From Ruminococcaceae bacterium UBA1734 (lineage in GTDB: Bacteria > Bacillota > Clostridia > Oscillospirales > Acutalibacteraceae), in assembly GCA_002315765.1 (NCBI GenBank), contig DCIE01000051.1, positions 1-38,125 on the forward strand: DNA of 38,125 nt. The letters are read 5' to 3'. The position numbers were made by a program, and so were the translations under genes. Numbering within the stretch: the stretch's first letter is position 1; every line of letters starts with the position of its first letter. Shown here piece by piece: positions 18,549-26,953 of the stretch. The notes beneath the pieces were generated by a model, which saw only the letters and a list, made by a program, of their open reading frames with translations, did not search any database and was not told the origin of the DNA.

Positions 18549-18575
18549 ATGCAGTCGCCTCGGCGACTGCACTTT
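18549..18575. terminator. bidirectional terminator between sfsA and the symporter gene
   Basis: A perfect 8-bp stem GCAGTCGC / GCGACTGC closes a CTCG tetraloop (18551-18570). On the + strand it is followed by ACTTTTG; on the - strand by ATTTTTC. It lies between converging genes and should stop transcription both ways. Confidence 0.85.
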
Positions 18576-18593
18576 TGCGTATCGTTAAATAAA

Positions 18594-20024
18594 CTATTTA
18601 CTTAAAAATCCGAAAACATTAAAGGCTTGTAGAAAAATAAGGAGCAAAAGAACAGGTGCTACAAATTTAATCATTACAATATAAAGAGTTTGTCTTTTGA
18701 ATTTTTTACCGTTTAACCCGGATGTAACTTCATCTATTACCGTTTCAGGCTTTGCAATCCAACCGATAAGTATGCAGGTAAGGAATGAAACGATAGGTAG
18801 AAGAATTGAATTTGAAATATAATCAAGAATATCTAAGATTTGCTGTCCGGTTGCACCGTTTGGAAGATTGGCTTCAAAATACCAAATATTGTATCCGAAG
18901 CAAACCGTAAGACCAATGACAAGAGCACTTAAAAATGTGATGGCAGTTGCCTTAATACGGGACATTTTAAAGCGGTCGATAAATACCGAGGCAACGGTTT
19001 CCATAAGAGAAATCGAAGATGTTAAAGCGGCGAACAAAACCAAAATAAAAAATAATGCGCCGATAATGGGTCCTAATGTACCCATTTTGTCAAATATTGC
19101 AGGTAGAGATTTAAACATAAGTCCGGGACCTGATGCCGCAAGACCGTCTTTTCCTTGGAAAGCAAAAACGGTAGGAATCATAATAAGTCCTGCAAGCAGT
19201 GCAACCGATGTATCAAAAATTTCAATTTGGTTTACAGAAGAAACTAAATTTGAATCCTTCTTGCAATATGAACCGTAGGTAATCATAATACCCATAGCAA
19301 GGCTCATAGAATAAAACATTTGTCCCATAGCATCAAGAGCAACAGTAACAAACTTAGCAACTGTCATACCTGTGAAATCAGGCACAAGATAGATTTTCAA
19401 ACCTTCCAATGCAGTGCGGGTTATGCCGTTTTCATCGGTATGTTTTAGAGTTAATGAATAACCCGAAATGCCTATTATTAAAACAAAAAGTATAGGCATC
19501 ATAATTTTTGATGCATTTTCAATACCCTTATCAACTCCTAAAACGACCACAAGAGCTGTAAGAAGCATAAATACAATAAACCAAATAATCGGCGAAACAT
19601 TTGCGGTTATAAATCCACCGAAAAATTCGTTAAAGCCTGTCGACTTAATGGTTGAAGCACCACCGCTTACATAGGTAAAGGCGTACTTTGTTACCCAGCC
19701 GCCGATAACGCAGTAGTAAGGGAAAATAATTATAGGAACAACAGTGGCGATAACACCTAAAAAACCAAATTTCTTGTTAATTTTTCCGTATGCTTGGTAA
19801 GGACTTAAACCGGTTTTTCTGCCGATGGCAATTTCTGTTGTCATCAAAGCAAATCCGAATGTTAAAGCAAAAATTATATAAATAAAAACAAATAGTCCTC
19901 CGCCATCCTTTGCGGCAAGATAGGGAAACCTCCATAAATTGCCTAAACCGATAGCCGAGCCGGCAGCTGCAAGAATAAATCCCAAGGAGCTTGAAAACCC
20001 GCCTCTTGCTTGTTTTTTTTCCAT
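18594..20024 (-). CDS. neurotransmitter:sodium symporter (NSS/SNF family)
   Basis: This 476-residue polytopic membrane protein is a LeuT-fold sodium-dependent symporter. The N-terminal signature SAIGLGNLWRFPYLAAKDGG, which forms the unwound TM1 substrate and sodium site, is intact. About 12 hydrophobic segments follow, including the KYAFTYVSGG and QMFYSMSLAMGIMITYGSY regions. Bacterial members usually carry amino acids; the substrate cannot be assigned. The chosen ATG at 20024 has GAGGT (20031-20035) upstream, while the frame extends a further 9 codons without support. It is a single-gene unit with its own promoter and a shared terminator. Confidence 0.92.
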   Translation of the reverse strand: MEKKQARGGFSSSLGFILAAAGSAIGLGNLWRFPYLAAKDGGGLFVFIYIIFALTFGFALMTTEIAIGRKTGLSPYQAYGKINKKFGFLGVIATVVPIIIFPYYCVIGGWVTKYAFTYVSGGASTIKSTGFNEFFGGFITANVSPIIWFIVFMLLTALVVVLGVDKGIENASKIMMPILFVLIIGISGYSLTLKHTDENGITRTALEGLKIYLVPDFTGMTVAKFVTVALDAMGQMFYSMSLAMGIMITYGSYCKKDSNLVSSVNQIEIFDTSVALLAGLIMIPTVFAFQGKDGLAASGPGLMFKSLPAIFDKMGTLGPIIGALFFILVLFAALTSSISLMETVASVFIDRFKMSRIKATAITFLSALVIGLTVCFGYNIWYFEANLPNGATGQQILDILDYISNSILLPIVSFLTCILIGWIAKPETVIDEVTSGLNGKKFKRQTLYIVMIKFVAPVLLLLIFLQAFNVFGFLSK

Positions 20025-20059
20025 AGTAAAACCTCTATTCCGAATAATCAATTGCTATG

Positions 20060-20088
20060 ATTTTATCACATTTAAGTTCTTTTTGCAA
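20060..20088 (-). promoter_or_regulatory. promoter of the NSS symporter gene
   Basis: On the - strand, TTGCAA (20088-20083) is 17 bases from TAAAAT (20065-20060), and TGA precedes the -10, making an extended -10. It lies 36 bases upstream of the ATG. Just upstream, TATGCA and TGCATA around six A residues (20106-20123) form an inverted repeat that could be a regulator site. Confidence 0.65.
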
Positions 20089-20136
20089 CAAAAAAGGCAA
20101 ATAAGTATGCAAAAAAATGCATATTCTAACATAAGA

Positions 20137-20170
20137 ACAAGGAACGGATAAAAATTAATCCGTTCCTTGT
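20137..20170 (-). terminator. 13-bp hairpin after the ABC exporter gene
   Basis: A perfect 13-bp inverted repeat (ACAAGGAACGGAT / ATCCGTTCCTTGT) with an 8-base AT loop lies 14 bases beyond the stop of the ABC exporter gene. The tract after it on the - strand (TCTTATG) is poor in T, so it may act as an inefficient terminator or an mRNA 3'-end stabiliser. Confidence 0.55.
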
Positions 20171-20183
20171 GAATTTTGTTAAA

Positions 20184-22799
20184 TTATTCGGTTCTAAGCG
20201 AAATAACAGGGTCTTTCTTTGCGGCCAATCTTGAAGGAATTAAACCTGCAATCAAGGTCAGCACCATACTGATAATAATTAATAGTATTCCTCCCTGTAC
20301 AGGCAATACCGCCAGTCCCGAAATATCGGTTATTGCCGCAATAATAGCATTAATGGGAATCAGTAAAAGGAGTGTTATACCAATTCCGAAAACACCGGCA
20401 GTAAATCCGACAATTAATGTTTCGGCATTAAACACATTGGAAACATCCCTTTTGGATGCACCCATTGCTCGTAAAATTCCGATTTCTTTTGTTCGTTCAA
20501 GTACCGAAATATAGGTTATAATTCCTATCATAATGGAAGAAACCACAAGTGATATGCTAACAAACGCAATCAAAATATATGTTATTGCATTAATAATTGT
20601 GGTAACTGAAGACATTAAGAGTCCAACATAGTCGGTATATTTTATTTTTTGATTTTCGTCCTTGCCTTTGTTATAGTCATCAATAATTGCCGAGATTTCA
20701 TCCTTTGATTCAAAATCCTTTGGATAAATAAGGATTGAAGACGGAATATTTATATCTGAGGCACCTAATAGTTCCAAGTTTTCTTCCAATGTGGATGTGC
20801 TTATATTTGTCTTTAAATAAGAAGAAAATTTAGAGACTATTGCGTCATCACTCATTCCTTGGGCTTTCATACCGTTTATATATCCGTTCATCTGGGCTTT
20901 TGATGTATCGTCAAGAGTTTTGATATATGCGTTTAAATCATCCATTGTAAACTTGTCGTCGGTTTTAAATTTCATACCCGTGAAAATATCGGTATCGGAT
21001 TTTTCTTTTTGCAGTTTCACAACATCACTGTCGTTAACATCTTTAATCAAATTTGTCATAAGTGAACTTAAATATCCTACGGTACCTCCTGATGTGGACA
21101 TACTTATACCGTTTTCGTCTTTCGGTCTTAGGATACCTACAACCTTCACTTCGGTGGCGGTTTTAAGCTTGTTCAGAATGTATAATTCGTCTTCGCTTTT
21201 GTCTTCGTATAAACCTTTATCATTTTTTGCATATAAATCGCTGTTTAATAATAAACGGAAAGAAAGATTGAGTATTTCGTCATAGGTATAGGTTGTTTGT
21301 TTCGGTGTGGGGGCTTTTTTGCCGTCAACGGCATCTTTCAGTATTTGTTCAAGCTCTTCCGCATCCTTTAAACCTAAGGTATATAATGTGTAATCGCTGA
21401 TTTCGTTGTTCTTGTCAACAATAACTACCACTTCATTGTAGTTTGTCGGCATTTTGCCTTTAATTACCTCGTATTGCTTGTTAAGCAATTCTTCATTATC
21501 CAAAAGTTGGTTCCATATTTCGGTATTGTTAAATGCCGATGATTGGCCCATATATGAATTTGCGGATTCTTGTTTATTAAATCCCATTTTTTCAAATACC
21601 TGCGATGGATTTACCTTGTATCCGTCTTTAGTATAGATATTCATTTGAGTTTTATACTGATATTGAATATCGGTGGTATATTTTTCAAGTTCGCTTTTGT
21701 TATTTGCAATATACTTTTTAAAACCCTCTAAATCGTTTTTAGAAGAACCGTTAATCATAGACGACATCATTTGAGTCATAATATCGTTGGAATAAATCTT
21801 GTCTTTATTATGTTTTCCCGATTTATCGTTTTGGTCCATAAGGGTAGTGATAAGCTCGGAAACATCGGTACTGCTTTCTTCAATCATTAATGGATAACTT
21901 GACAAAGTTTCTTCTTCGACACGGTTAATATACGCATTTACACCGCTTGAAAGAGATAATATAAGCGCAATGCCGATAATACCGATAGAACCTGCAAATG
22001 ATGTAAGAATGGTACGAGCTTTTTTTGTAAAGAGGTTTTTAAGGGATAAAGAAAGGGCAGTGCCGAAAGACATTGAGGTTGCCTTGGTTTTCTCCGAAAC
22101 AGGTTCGCATAATTCTTCCGAGGAATATGGGTTTGAATCATCGGTTATACGGCCGTCAAACAGCTTTACTATTCTTGTGGAATATTCATTAGCAAGGTCG
22201 GGATTATGGGTTACCATAATAACAAGGCGGTCTTTTGAAATTTCTTTCAGCAATTCCATAATTTGAACCGAAGTCTCGCTGTCTAATGCACCGGTGGGTT
22301 CATCCGCTAACAGTATTTCCGGGTTGTTTACAAGTGCTCTTGCAATGGCAACTCTTTGCATTTGTCCGCCTGACATTTGGTTTGGCTTTTTATTTAATTG
22401 GTCGGAAAGTCCGACTCTTTCCAAGGCGTTTTTTGCCATTTCCTTTCGTTTTGCGGGAGATACACCGGAAATGGTAAGAGCAAGTTCAACATTTTGCAAA
22501 ACAGTTTGATGAGGAATTAAGTTATAACTTTGAAAAACAAAGCCGATGGAATGATTACGGTATGAATCCCAATCCGAGTCCTTATACTCCTTTGTGGACT
22601 TGTTCTTAATTATCAAATCGCCTTCATCGTATCTGTCAAGACCTCCGATAACATTCAGCAGTGTGGTTTTTCCACATCCCGAAGGTCCTAAAATTGATAC
22701 AAATTCGCTTTTTCTGAACTCCACGCTTATTCCTCTTAAAGCGTGTATTTCGGTATCACCGATTTTGTACCCTTTGTGAATATCGTTAAGTTTAAGCAT
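20184..22799 (-). CDS. MacB-like ABC transporter, ATPase fused to FtsX-type permease
   Basis: This 871-residue protein joins an ATPase and a membrane part in one chain. The ATPase (1-225) has Walker A GPSGCGKTT (38-46), signature MSGGQMQRVAIARA (142-155) and Walker B ILLADEPTGALD, all close to the LolD/MacB group. One membrane helix (about 260-285) precedes a large extracytoplasmic domain of about 430 residues. Three C-terminal helices carry the FtsX-like ISVLERTKEIGILRAMGASKRDV and LIPSRLAAKKDPVISLRTE segments. Such proteins are mechanotransmitters or exporters of peptides, lipids or antibiotics; the substrate is unknown. AAGGAG precedes ATG 22799. No regulator or two-component genes adjoin. 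Confidence 0.9.
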   Translation of the reverse strand: MLKLNDIHKGYKIGDTEIHALRGISVEFRKSEFVSILGPSGCGKTTLLNVIGGLDRYDEGDLIIKNKSTKEYKDSDWDSYRNHSIGFVFQSYNLIPHQTVLQNVELALTISGVSPAKRKEMAKNALERVGLSDQLNKKPNQMSGGQMQRVAIARALVNNPEILLADEPTGALDSETSVQIMELLKEISKDRLVIMVTHNPDLANEYSTRIVKLFDGRITDDSNPYSSEELCEPVSEKTKATSMSFGTALSLSLKNLFTKKARTILTSFAGSIGIIGIALILSLSSGVNAYINRVEEETLSSYPLMIEESSTDVSELITTLMDQNDKSGKHNKDKIYSNDIMTQMMSSMINGSSKNDLEGFKKYIANNKSELEKYTTDIQYQYKTQMNIYTKDGYKVNPSQVFEKMGFNKQESANSYMGQSSAFNNTEIWNQLLDNEELLNKQYEVIKGKMPTNYNEVVVIVDKNNEISDYTLYTLGLKDAEELEQILKDAVDGKKAPTPKQTTYTYDEILNLSFRLLLNSDLYAKNDKGLYEDKSEDELYILNKLKTATEVKVVGILRPKDENGISMSTSGGTVGYLSSLMTNLIKDVNDSDVVKLQKEKSDTDIFTGMKFKTDDKFTMDDLNAYIKTLDDTSKAQMNGYINGMKAQGMSDDAIVSKFSSYLKTNISTSTLEENLELLGASDINIPSSILIYPKDFESKDEISAIIDDYNKGKDENQKIKYTDYVGLLMSSVTTIINAITYILIAFVSISLVVSSIMIGIITYISVLERTKEIGILRAMGASKRDVSNVFNAETLIVGFTAGVFGIGITLLLLIPINAIIAAITDISGLAVLPVQGGILLIIISMVLTLIAGLIPSRLAAKKDPVISLRTE

Positions 22800-22828
22800 A
22801 GAAATCTCCTTTTAATACAATTATTACT

Positions 22829-22834
22829 ATTATA
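22829..22834 (-). promoter_or_regulatory. possible -10 box for the ABC exporter gene
   Basis: TATAAT on the - strand lies 30 bases upstream of the ATG, in the divergent spacer. No good -35 box stands at 16-18 bases, so the promoter is weak or activator-dependent. Confidence 0.35.
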
Positions 22835-22875
22835 CTATCCTTTTGTTACCAATTTATGAACTTTAATTAATTTGA

Positions 22876-22904
22876 TTGAAATTTGTGATAATAAATGATA
22901 TAAT
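22876..22904 (+). promoter_or_regulatory. promoter of the class A PBP gene
   Basis: TTGAAA (22876-22881), a 17-base spacer and TATAAT (22899-22904) with a TGA extended -10 give a near-consensus housekeeping promoter. Transcription should begin near 22911, leaving a leader of about 17 bases with GAGGTG just before the start codon. Confidence 0.8.
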
Positions 22905-22927
22905 ACTAAATTAAAGAGGTGTTTTTT

Positions 22928-25306
22928 GTGGATAAGTTGTTTAAGAAAACAAGTCTTATTTTAGTTGCATTAATAATATTATCGTCATTTACAATGTTTT
23001 TTGCAATATCTAAATCAAAAAACGACACTTTAAAGTTGGACTTTTTTTCTTGTAATGATATAGTTGATACAATCAGTAACCTTGAAATGAATATGACATC
23101 CATAGTTTATGTTCAAAATGAACAGGGAGTATGGGAAGAATATCAGCGTTTGCACGGTAACGAGAACAGAATTTGGATAGGAATTGATAAAATTCCCGAA
23201 AATTTATCCAATGCTTTTATTGCCATAGAGGACCAAAGATTTTTTAAACATTCGGGTGTTGACTGGAAAAGAACCGGTGCGGCATTTATTAACTGGTTGC
23301 CGAATGTAAATATTTTGTCGGGAAATCAGGGTGGTTCCACACTTACACAGCAGTTAATCAAAAATGTAACCGAAGATAACAGCCAAGATGCCGGCCGAAA
23401 ATTCAGGGAGATTATTCGTGCACTTACCATTGAAAAAATGATAAGTAAACAAACGATTTTGGAGGCATATCTTAATACTATTTCTCTCGGAAACGGAATA
23501 TGCGGTGTGCAGGTAGCCGCCAATTACTATTTTAACAAAGATGTGAGTGAACTTTCCCTTTCGGAATGTGCTGTTATCGCCGCAATAACCAAAAATCCTT
23601 CGGCCCTTGAGCCTATTAATCATGCAGAAGGAAACGAAAAGAGAAAACAACTTGTTTTGGATTCAATGTATGAACAAAAAATGATAACCTATGACGAGTA
23701 TTTGGATGCGTGTAAAGAAAAAACCGTAATTGATAACAGTCAAAAGGGTAATTTTGAAAAGGAAGTAAACAGTTACTTTATTGATGCCCTGATTGATGAT
23801 TTGATTAGCGACATTAAGGAAAAATACGATTGCTCAAATGAAACGGCATCGGCTATGGTATATAACCGTGGTTATAAGATTTATGCAAGTATTAATCCTA
23901 AAATTCAAAACACAATGGAAGAGGTATATGAAAACACAAATAGATACTTTTCCCAAAAGAAAAACGGAGAAAATATACAATCTTCTATGACAATTATGGA
24001 TTATCAGGGACATATTGTAGGTATTGTAGGCGGTGTAGGTGAAAAGAAGGTAAACCGAAGCTTTAACAGGGCAACCTCCGCACCGAGACAACCCGGTTCT
24101 ACTATGAAACCTCTCGGAGCATATACTCCGGCGCTTGATACGGGAAAGATTTATTATTCCTCGGTCATTAAGGATGAACCGCTTGAAAGTTATTATCCTG
24201 ACGGCAAACCGGGTCCGAAAGAGTGGTACGGATATTATTCCGGCAATATGGAAATTTCAAAAGCGATTGAAAGGTCGGCAAATACAATACCTTGTCATAT
24301 TGTCAAAAGCTTAGGTGTTGATGTTTCATACAAATTCCTTACCGAAAAATTGCATCTTAATCACCTTGTGGAGTCGGATAAAAACCTTTCTTCTTTGGCA
24401 CTTGGCGGTTGTTCCTACGGTGTTACAACTATGGAGTCGGCAGCTGCTTATGCAATCTTCGGTAACGGCGGCAAATATTTTGAGCCAAAAACCTATTTTA
24501 AGGTTGAAAAGGCAAACGGAGAAATAGAGTTTAATTCCGATTCTGTTGGTACACAGGTTATCAAGCCCGATACTGCAACACTAATGAACAAGCTGCTTCA
24601 AGGTGTAGTTTACGGTTATCAGGGAACCGGTAGAGGTATCAGCGGTTATAATAAAATGAAGGTTTATGCAAAAACCGGTACCTCCAGCGAATCAAACGAC
24701 CTTTGGATGGTTGCCGGAACACCGTATTATGTAGGTTCTGTTTGGTATGGATTTGATAACAACGGAACGGTTTATAATCAAGCCGGTGCCGCTAATGTGT
24801 GGAAAGCCGTAATGACCGAAGTCCATAAGGATTTAGAGTATAAAGAGTTTGAAAGCCTGACCGAAATTGAACCGCAGCAATGTTGTAAATACACCGGAAA
24901 ACTTAAAGGTGATAAATGCTATTATTGTGGCGATAGTTATTTCATAAGCGGAGTAAATAATGAGGTTTGCGATGGAAATCACAAGGAATATTATTCCGGT
25001 TTAACATCATCTTCGGTAAGTTCCGCAACATCATCGAAAAAGGAAAATACAACATCTTCAAAAACAAATAAAAACTCATCGGTTACCACAAGTTTGTCTC
25101 CTTCGGCTGATGTATCGGAAGTTTCGTCAGGCACAAATCACGAAACTCAATCCGCAACCGAAGATACGGAATCAACTTTGGATAACACCGATAATTCAGC
25201 ACCCATAACGCCTACTCAAAGTGAAATAAAAACTCCGGATGCGTCCGCTGTCTCAAAATCCGAAACTTCAAATACTGTGAGTAAAGCGGAGACTACCGAA
25301 AATTAA
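22928..25306 (+). CDS. class A penicillin-binding protein (bifunctional peptidoglycan synthase)
   Basis: This 792-residue membrane-anchored enzyme polymerises and cross-links peptidoglycan. One N-terminal helix (about 8-28) is the anchor. The GT51 glycosyltransferase domain has IEDQRFFKHSGVDW (catalytic Glu101), GGSTLTQQLIKN and EAYLNTISLGNGICGVQVAA. The transpeptidase has STMK (Ser391), SAN (450-452) and KTGT (Lys582). The tail holds five cysteines (CC, CYYC and a later C, about 655-685) and about 100 Ser/Thr/Glu-rich residues, probably a wall-spanning linker. GTG 22928 is six bases after GAGGTG; the GTG at 22919 overlaps that site and is unlikely. Confidence 0.95.
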   Translation: MDKLFKKTSLILVALIILSSFTMFFAISKSKNDTLKLDFFSCNDIVDTISNLEMNMTSIVYVQNEQGVWEEYQRLHGNENRIWIGIDKIPENLSNAFIAIEDQRFFKHSGVDWKRTGAAFINWLPNVNILSGNQGGSTLTQQLIKNVTEDNSQDAGRKFREIIRALTIEKMISKQTILEAYLNTISLGNGICGVQVAANYYFNKDVSELSLSECAVIAAITKNPSALEPINHAEGNEKRKQLVLDSMYEQKMITYDEYLDACKEKTVIDNSQKGNFEKEVNSYFIDALIDDLISDIKEKYDCSNETASAMVYNRGYKIYASINPKIQNTMEEVYENTNRYFSQKKNGENIQSSMTIMDYQGHIVGIVGGVGEKKVNRSFNRATSAPRQPGSTMKPLGAYTPALDTGKIYYSSVIKDEPLESYYPDGKPGPKEWYGYYSGNMEISKAIERSANTIPCHIVKSLGVDVSYKFLTEKLHLNHLVESDKNLSSLALGGCSYGVTTMESAAAYAIFGNGGKYFEPKTYFKVEKANGEIEFNSDSVGTQVIKPDTATLMNKLLQGVVYGYQGTGRGISGYNKMKVYAKTGTSSESNDLWMVAGTPYYVGSVWYGFDNNGTVYNQAGAANVWKAVMTEVHKDLEYKEFESLTEIEPQQCCKYTGKLKGDKCYYCGDSYFISGVNNEVCDGNHKEYYSGLTSSSVSSATSSKKENTTSSKTNKNSSVTTSLSPSADVSEVSSGTNHETQSATEDTESTLDNTDNSAPITPTQSEIKTPDASAVSKSETSNTVSKAETTEN

Positions 25307-25318
25307 TATTCAATAATT

Positions 25319-25347
25319 TTAACAAAAAATTCCCTCTGTAATATAAT
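25319..25347 (+). promoter_or_regulatory. promoter of the ZIP transporter gene, nested in the terminator
   Basis: TTAACA (25319-25324), exactly 17 bases, then TATAAT (25342-25347). The -10 box falls in the loop of the hairpin 25331-25360, so a transcript from here begins about 25352-25354 and contains only the 3' arm. Leader length would be about 13-15 bases. Confidence 0.6.
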
Positions 25348-25366
25348 TGTTACAGGGGGATTTTTT
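25331..25366 (+). terminator. intrinsic terminator of the PBP gene, ending at the next start codon
   Basis: TCCCTCTGTAA pairs with TTACAGGGGGA (11 bp, one G-T) around an 8-base loop, followed by six T residues at 25361-25366. The ATG of the ZIP gene is the next base. The GGGGGA of the 3' arm is also the only candidate ribosome binding site of that gene. Confidence 0.8.
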
Positions 25367-26146
25367 ATGTCAAAGCAAGTAATATTCGCCTCGGTTGCTA
25401 CTGCAATTACATGGGCCTTCACGGCATTGGGTGCCGGTACAGTTGTTTTATTTAATAATGTTTGTGATAAATTTTATAACATAATGTTGGGGTTTGCTTC
25501 GGGAATTATGTTGGCGGCATCTTTTTGGTCGCTTATACAACCGGCACTTGAAATTACTCAGGGAAATACTTTTGCCGTAATATCAGTGGCTTTATTTTTT
25601 GTGTTTGGCTCTTTGTTTATGGTAATGTCGGAAAAAACAATAGAATTTATGAGTAAAAGATTTAAAAGCGGTTATCTTAAAAGATTTGCAAAACAAAAGG
25701 AACTGTTTATGCTTGTTTATTCAATTACCATTCATAACATTCCGGAGGGTTTGGCAGTCGGCGTTGCTTTCGGAGCCATTAAAAAAATGAATTGTATGGA
25801 CGAAATAATATCGGCGGTAATTATTGCCATAGGTATTGCAATACAAAACTTTCCCGAAGGTGCAGCCATTTCCATACCGCTTAGAGGGTACGGTTATTCA
25901 AAGATAAAAAGTTTTGTAATAGGTCAAGCTTCAGCATTGGTTGAGCCTATTTTCGGAATAATCGGAGCCTTATTGGTGGTGTATGTTAAAGTAATTCTTC
26001 CATACTGTCTGTCTTTTGCGGCAGGTTGTATGATTTTTGTTGTTGTATCGGAATTAATTCCAAGTTGCAAAGATAATAAAAATTTCTTTGCGGTATTTAC
26101 AGTTATTGGATTTTGCATAATGATGCTTCTTGATGTTTTGCTATAA
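25367..26146 (+). CDS. ZIP-family divalent metal transporter (ZupT/GufA-like)
   Basis: This 259-residue membrane protein belongs to the ZIP family, which moves zinc and related divalent metals into the cytoplasm. Eight hydrophobic segments can be seen. The two metal-site helices are present: HNIPEGLAVGVAFG (TM4) and QNFPEGAAISIPLRG (TM5), with His replaced by Gln in the second motif as in the GufA-type branch. A small cytoplasmic loop (EKTIEFMSKRFKSGYLKRF) separates TM3 and TM4 and is basic rather than His-rich. It is a single-gene unit, with the unusual nested promoter described at 25319-25347. Metal specificity is not predictable. Confidence 0.92.
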   Translation: MSKQVIFASVATAITWAFTALGAGTVVLFNNVCDKFYNIMLGFASGIMLAASFWSLIQPALEITQGNTFAVISVALFFVFGSLFMVMSEKTIEFMSKRFKSGYLKRFAKQKELFMLVYSITIHNIPEGLAVGVAFGAIKKMNCMDEIISAVIIAIGIAIQNFPEGAAISIPLRGYGYSKIKSFVIGQASALVEPIFGIIGALLVVYVKVILPYCLSFAAGCMIFVVVSELIPSCKDNKNFFAVFTVIGFCIMMLLDVLL

Positions 26147-26173
26147 AAAAGAGAGCCCGAAAAGGACTCTCTT
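26145..26173 (-). terminator. terminator of the liv operon
   Basis: On the - strand, AAGAGAGTCC pairs with GGGCTCTCTT (one G-U) around a 5-base TTTTC loop and runs into TTTTTT at 26150-26145. It lies just after livF and before the converging ZIP gene. On the + strand the U-tract is poor, so it is mainly for liv. Confidence 0.85.
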
Positions 26174-26178
26174 AAATG

Positions 26179-26889
26179 TTAGCCGCCTAAATATGCTTTT
26201 TTAATGCTGTCGCTTTCGAGCAACTCTTTGCCGGTTCCGGACAGTGAAATGGCACCGTTTTCAAGAACATAAGCTCTATCGGAAATTGCAAGGGATTTAC
26301 CGGCGTTTTGTTCAACCAAAAGGATGGTCGTACCTTCCTTATTGATGGTTTTAATAATATCAAAAACTTCGTCAACAAGTAGGGGAGAAAGACCCATTGA
26401 AGGTTCGTCAAGCATAAGTAGTTTAGGATGACACATTAATGCTCTGCCAATAGCAAGCATTTGTTGTTCGCCTCCGGATAAAGTACCGGCGATTTGATTT
26501 TTTCGTTCAGCAAGTCTCGGAAAACGCTGATATACCGACTGGATATCCTGCTTGATTTTCGCTTGGTCTTTAGACAAATGTCCGCCCAAAAGCAGATTTT
26601 CATATACAGTAAGTTCTTGGAAAATATGTCTACCTTCGGGAACCTGCGTCATACCGAGTTTAACTATTTTATGACAGGGGGTTTTTGTTATGTCGTTGTC
26701 ATTAAAAGAAACAGTACCTGCCTTTTTGGGAAGTAAACCCACAACACTTTGCATAGTTGTGGTTTTACCGGCACCGTTAGCACCGATTAAAGTAACTATT
26801 TCACCCTCGTTAACGCTGAAACTGATGCCTTTTAAAGCGCATATTACACCGTAATAAACTTCGAGATTTTTAACTTCTAATAATGCCAT
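26179..26889 (-). CDS. livF: branched-chain amino acid ABC transporter, ATPase LivF
   Basis: This 236-residue ABC ATPase is one of the two motor subunits of a LIV-type high-affinity amino acid importer. It starts MALLEVKNLEVYYG, with Walker A GANGAGKTT (36-44), signature LSGGEQQMLAIGRAL, Walker B LLMLDEPSMGL and the His-free switch ILLVEQNAG typical of LivF. An in-frame ATG 12 codons upstream (26925) would add residues unlike the family. The ribosome binding site AAAGGA (26906-26901) lies 11 bases before ATG, inside the 3' arm of a 17-bp hairpin. A 151-base gap separates it from livG, unusual in this otherwise overlapping operon. Confidence 0.95.
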   Translation of the reverse strand: MALLEVKNLEVYYGVICALKGISFSVNEGEIVTLIGANGAGKTTTMQSVVGLLPKKAGTVSFNDNDITKTPCHKIVKLGMTQVPEGRHIFQELTVYENLLLGGHLSKDQAKIKQDIQSVYQRFPRLAERKNQIAGTLSGGEQQMLAIGRALMCHPKLLMLDEPSMGLSPLLVDEVFDIIKTINKEGTTILLVEQNAGKSLAISDRAYVLENGAISLSGTGKELLESDSIKKAYLGG

Positions 26890-26890
26890 T

Positions 26891-26953
26891 TTATGACCAT
26901 TCCTTTCAGCTACGCTTTGGGGCATAAACGACCAACGAAAGGAATGGTCATAA
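26891..26953 (-). promoter_or_regulatory. 17-bp hairpin covering the livF ribosome binding site
   Basis: A perfect 17-bp inverted repeat: the 5' arm on the - strand is 26953-26937 and the 3' arm GAAAGGAATGGTCATAA is 26907-26891, with a 29-base loop. The 3' arm contains the only Shine-Dalgarno sequence for livF and ends one base before its ATG, so the folded form should block initiation. Confidence 0.6.
26910..26951 (-). CDS. possible 13-codon upstream reading frame before livF
   Basis: On the - strand an ATG at 26951 is preceded by GAGG (26961-26958) with a 6-base spacer, a proper initiation site. The frame encodes MTIPFVGRLCPKA and stops at TAG 26910, 21 bases before the livF ATG. It runs through the 5' arm and loop of the hairpin that hides the livF binding site, so its translation would open that hairpin. 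It resembles no known leader peptide; chance occurrence cannot be excluded. Confidence 0.3.
   Translation of the reverse strand: MTIPFVGRLCPKA

Noticed and set aside
18594..22799. Symporter and ABC exporter genes as a resistance or defence island
   Set aside because: Both are single, ordinary transporter genes with separate signals, no mobility genes, and base composition by eye like their neighbours.
26890..26925. Earlier start of livF at 26925 within the hairpin loop
   Set aside because: The extra residues (MPQSVAERNGHK) are absent from LivF proteins and come from the repeated intergenic element; kept only as a regulatory curiosity.
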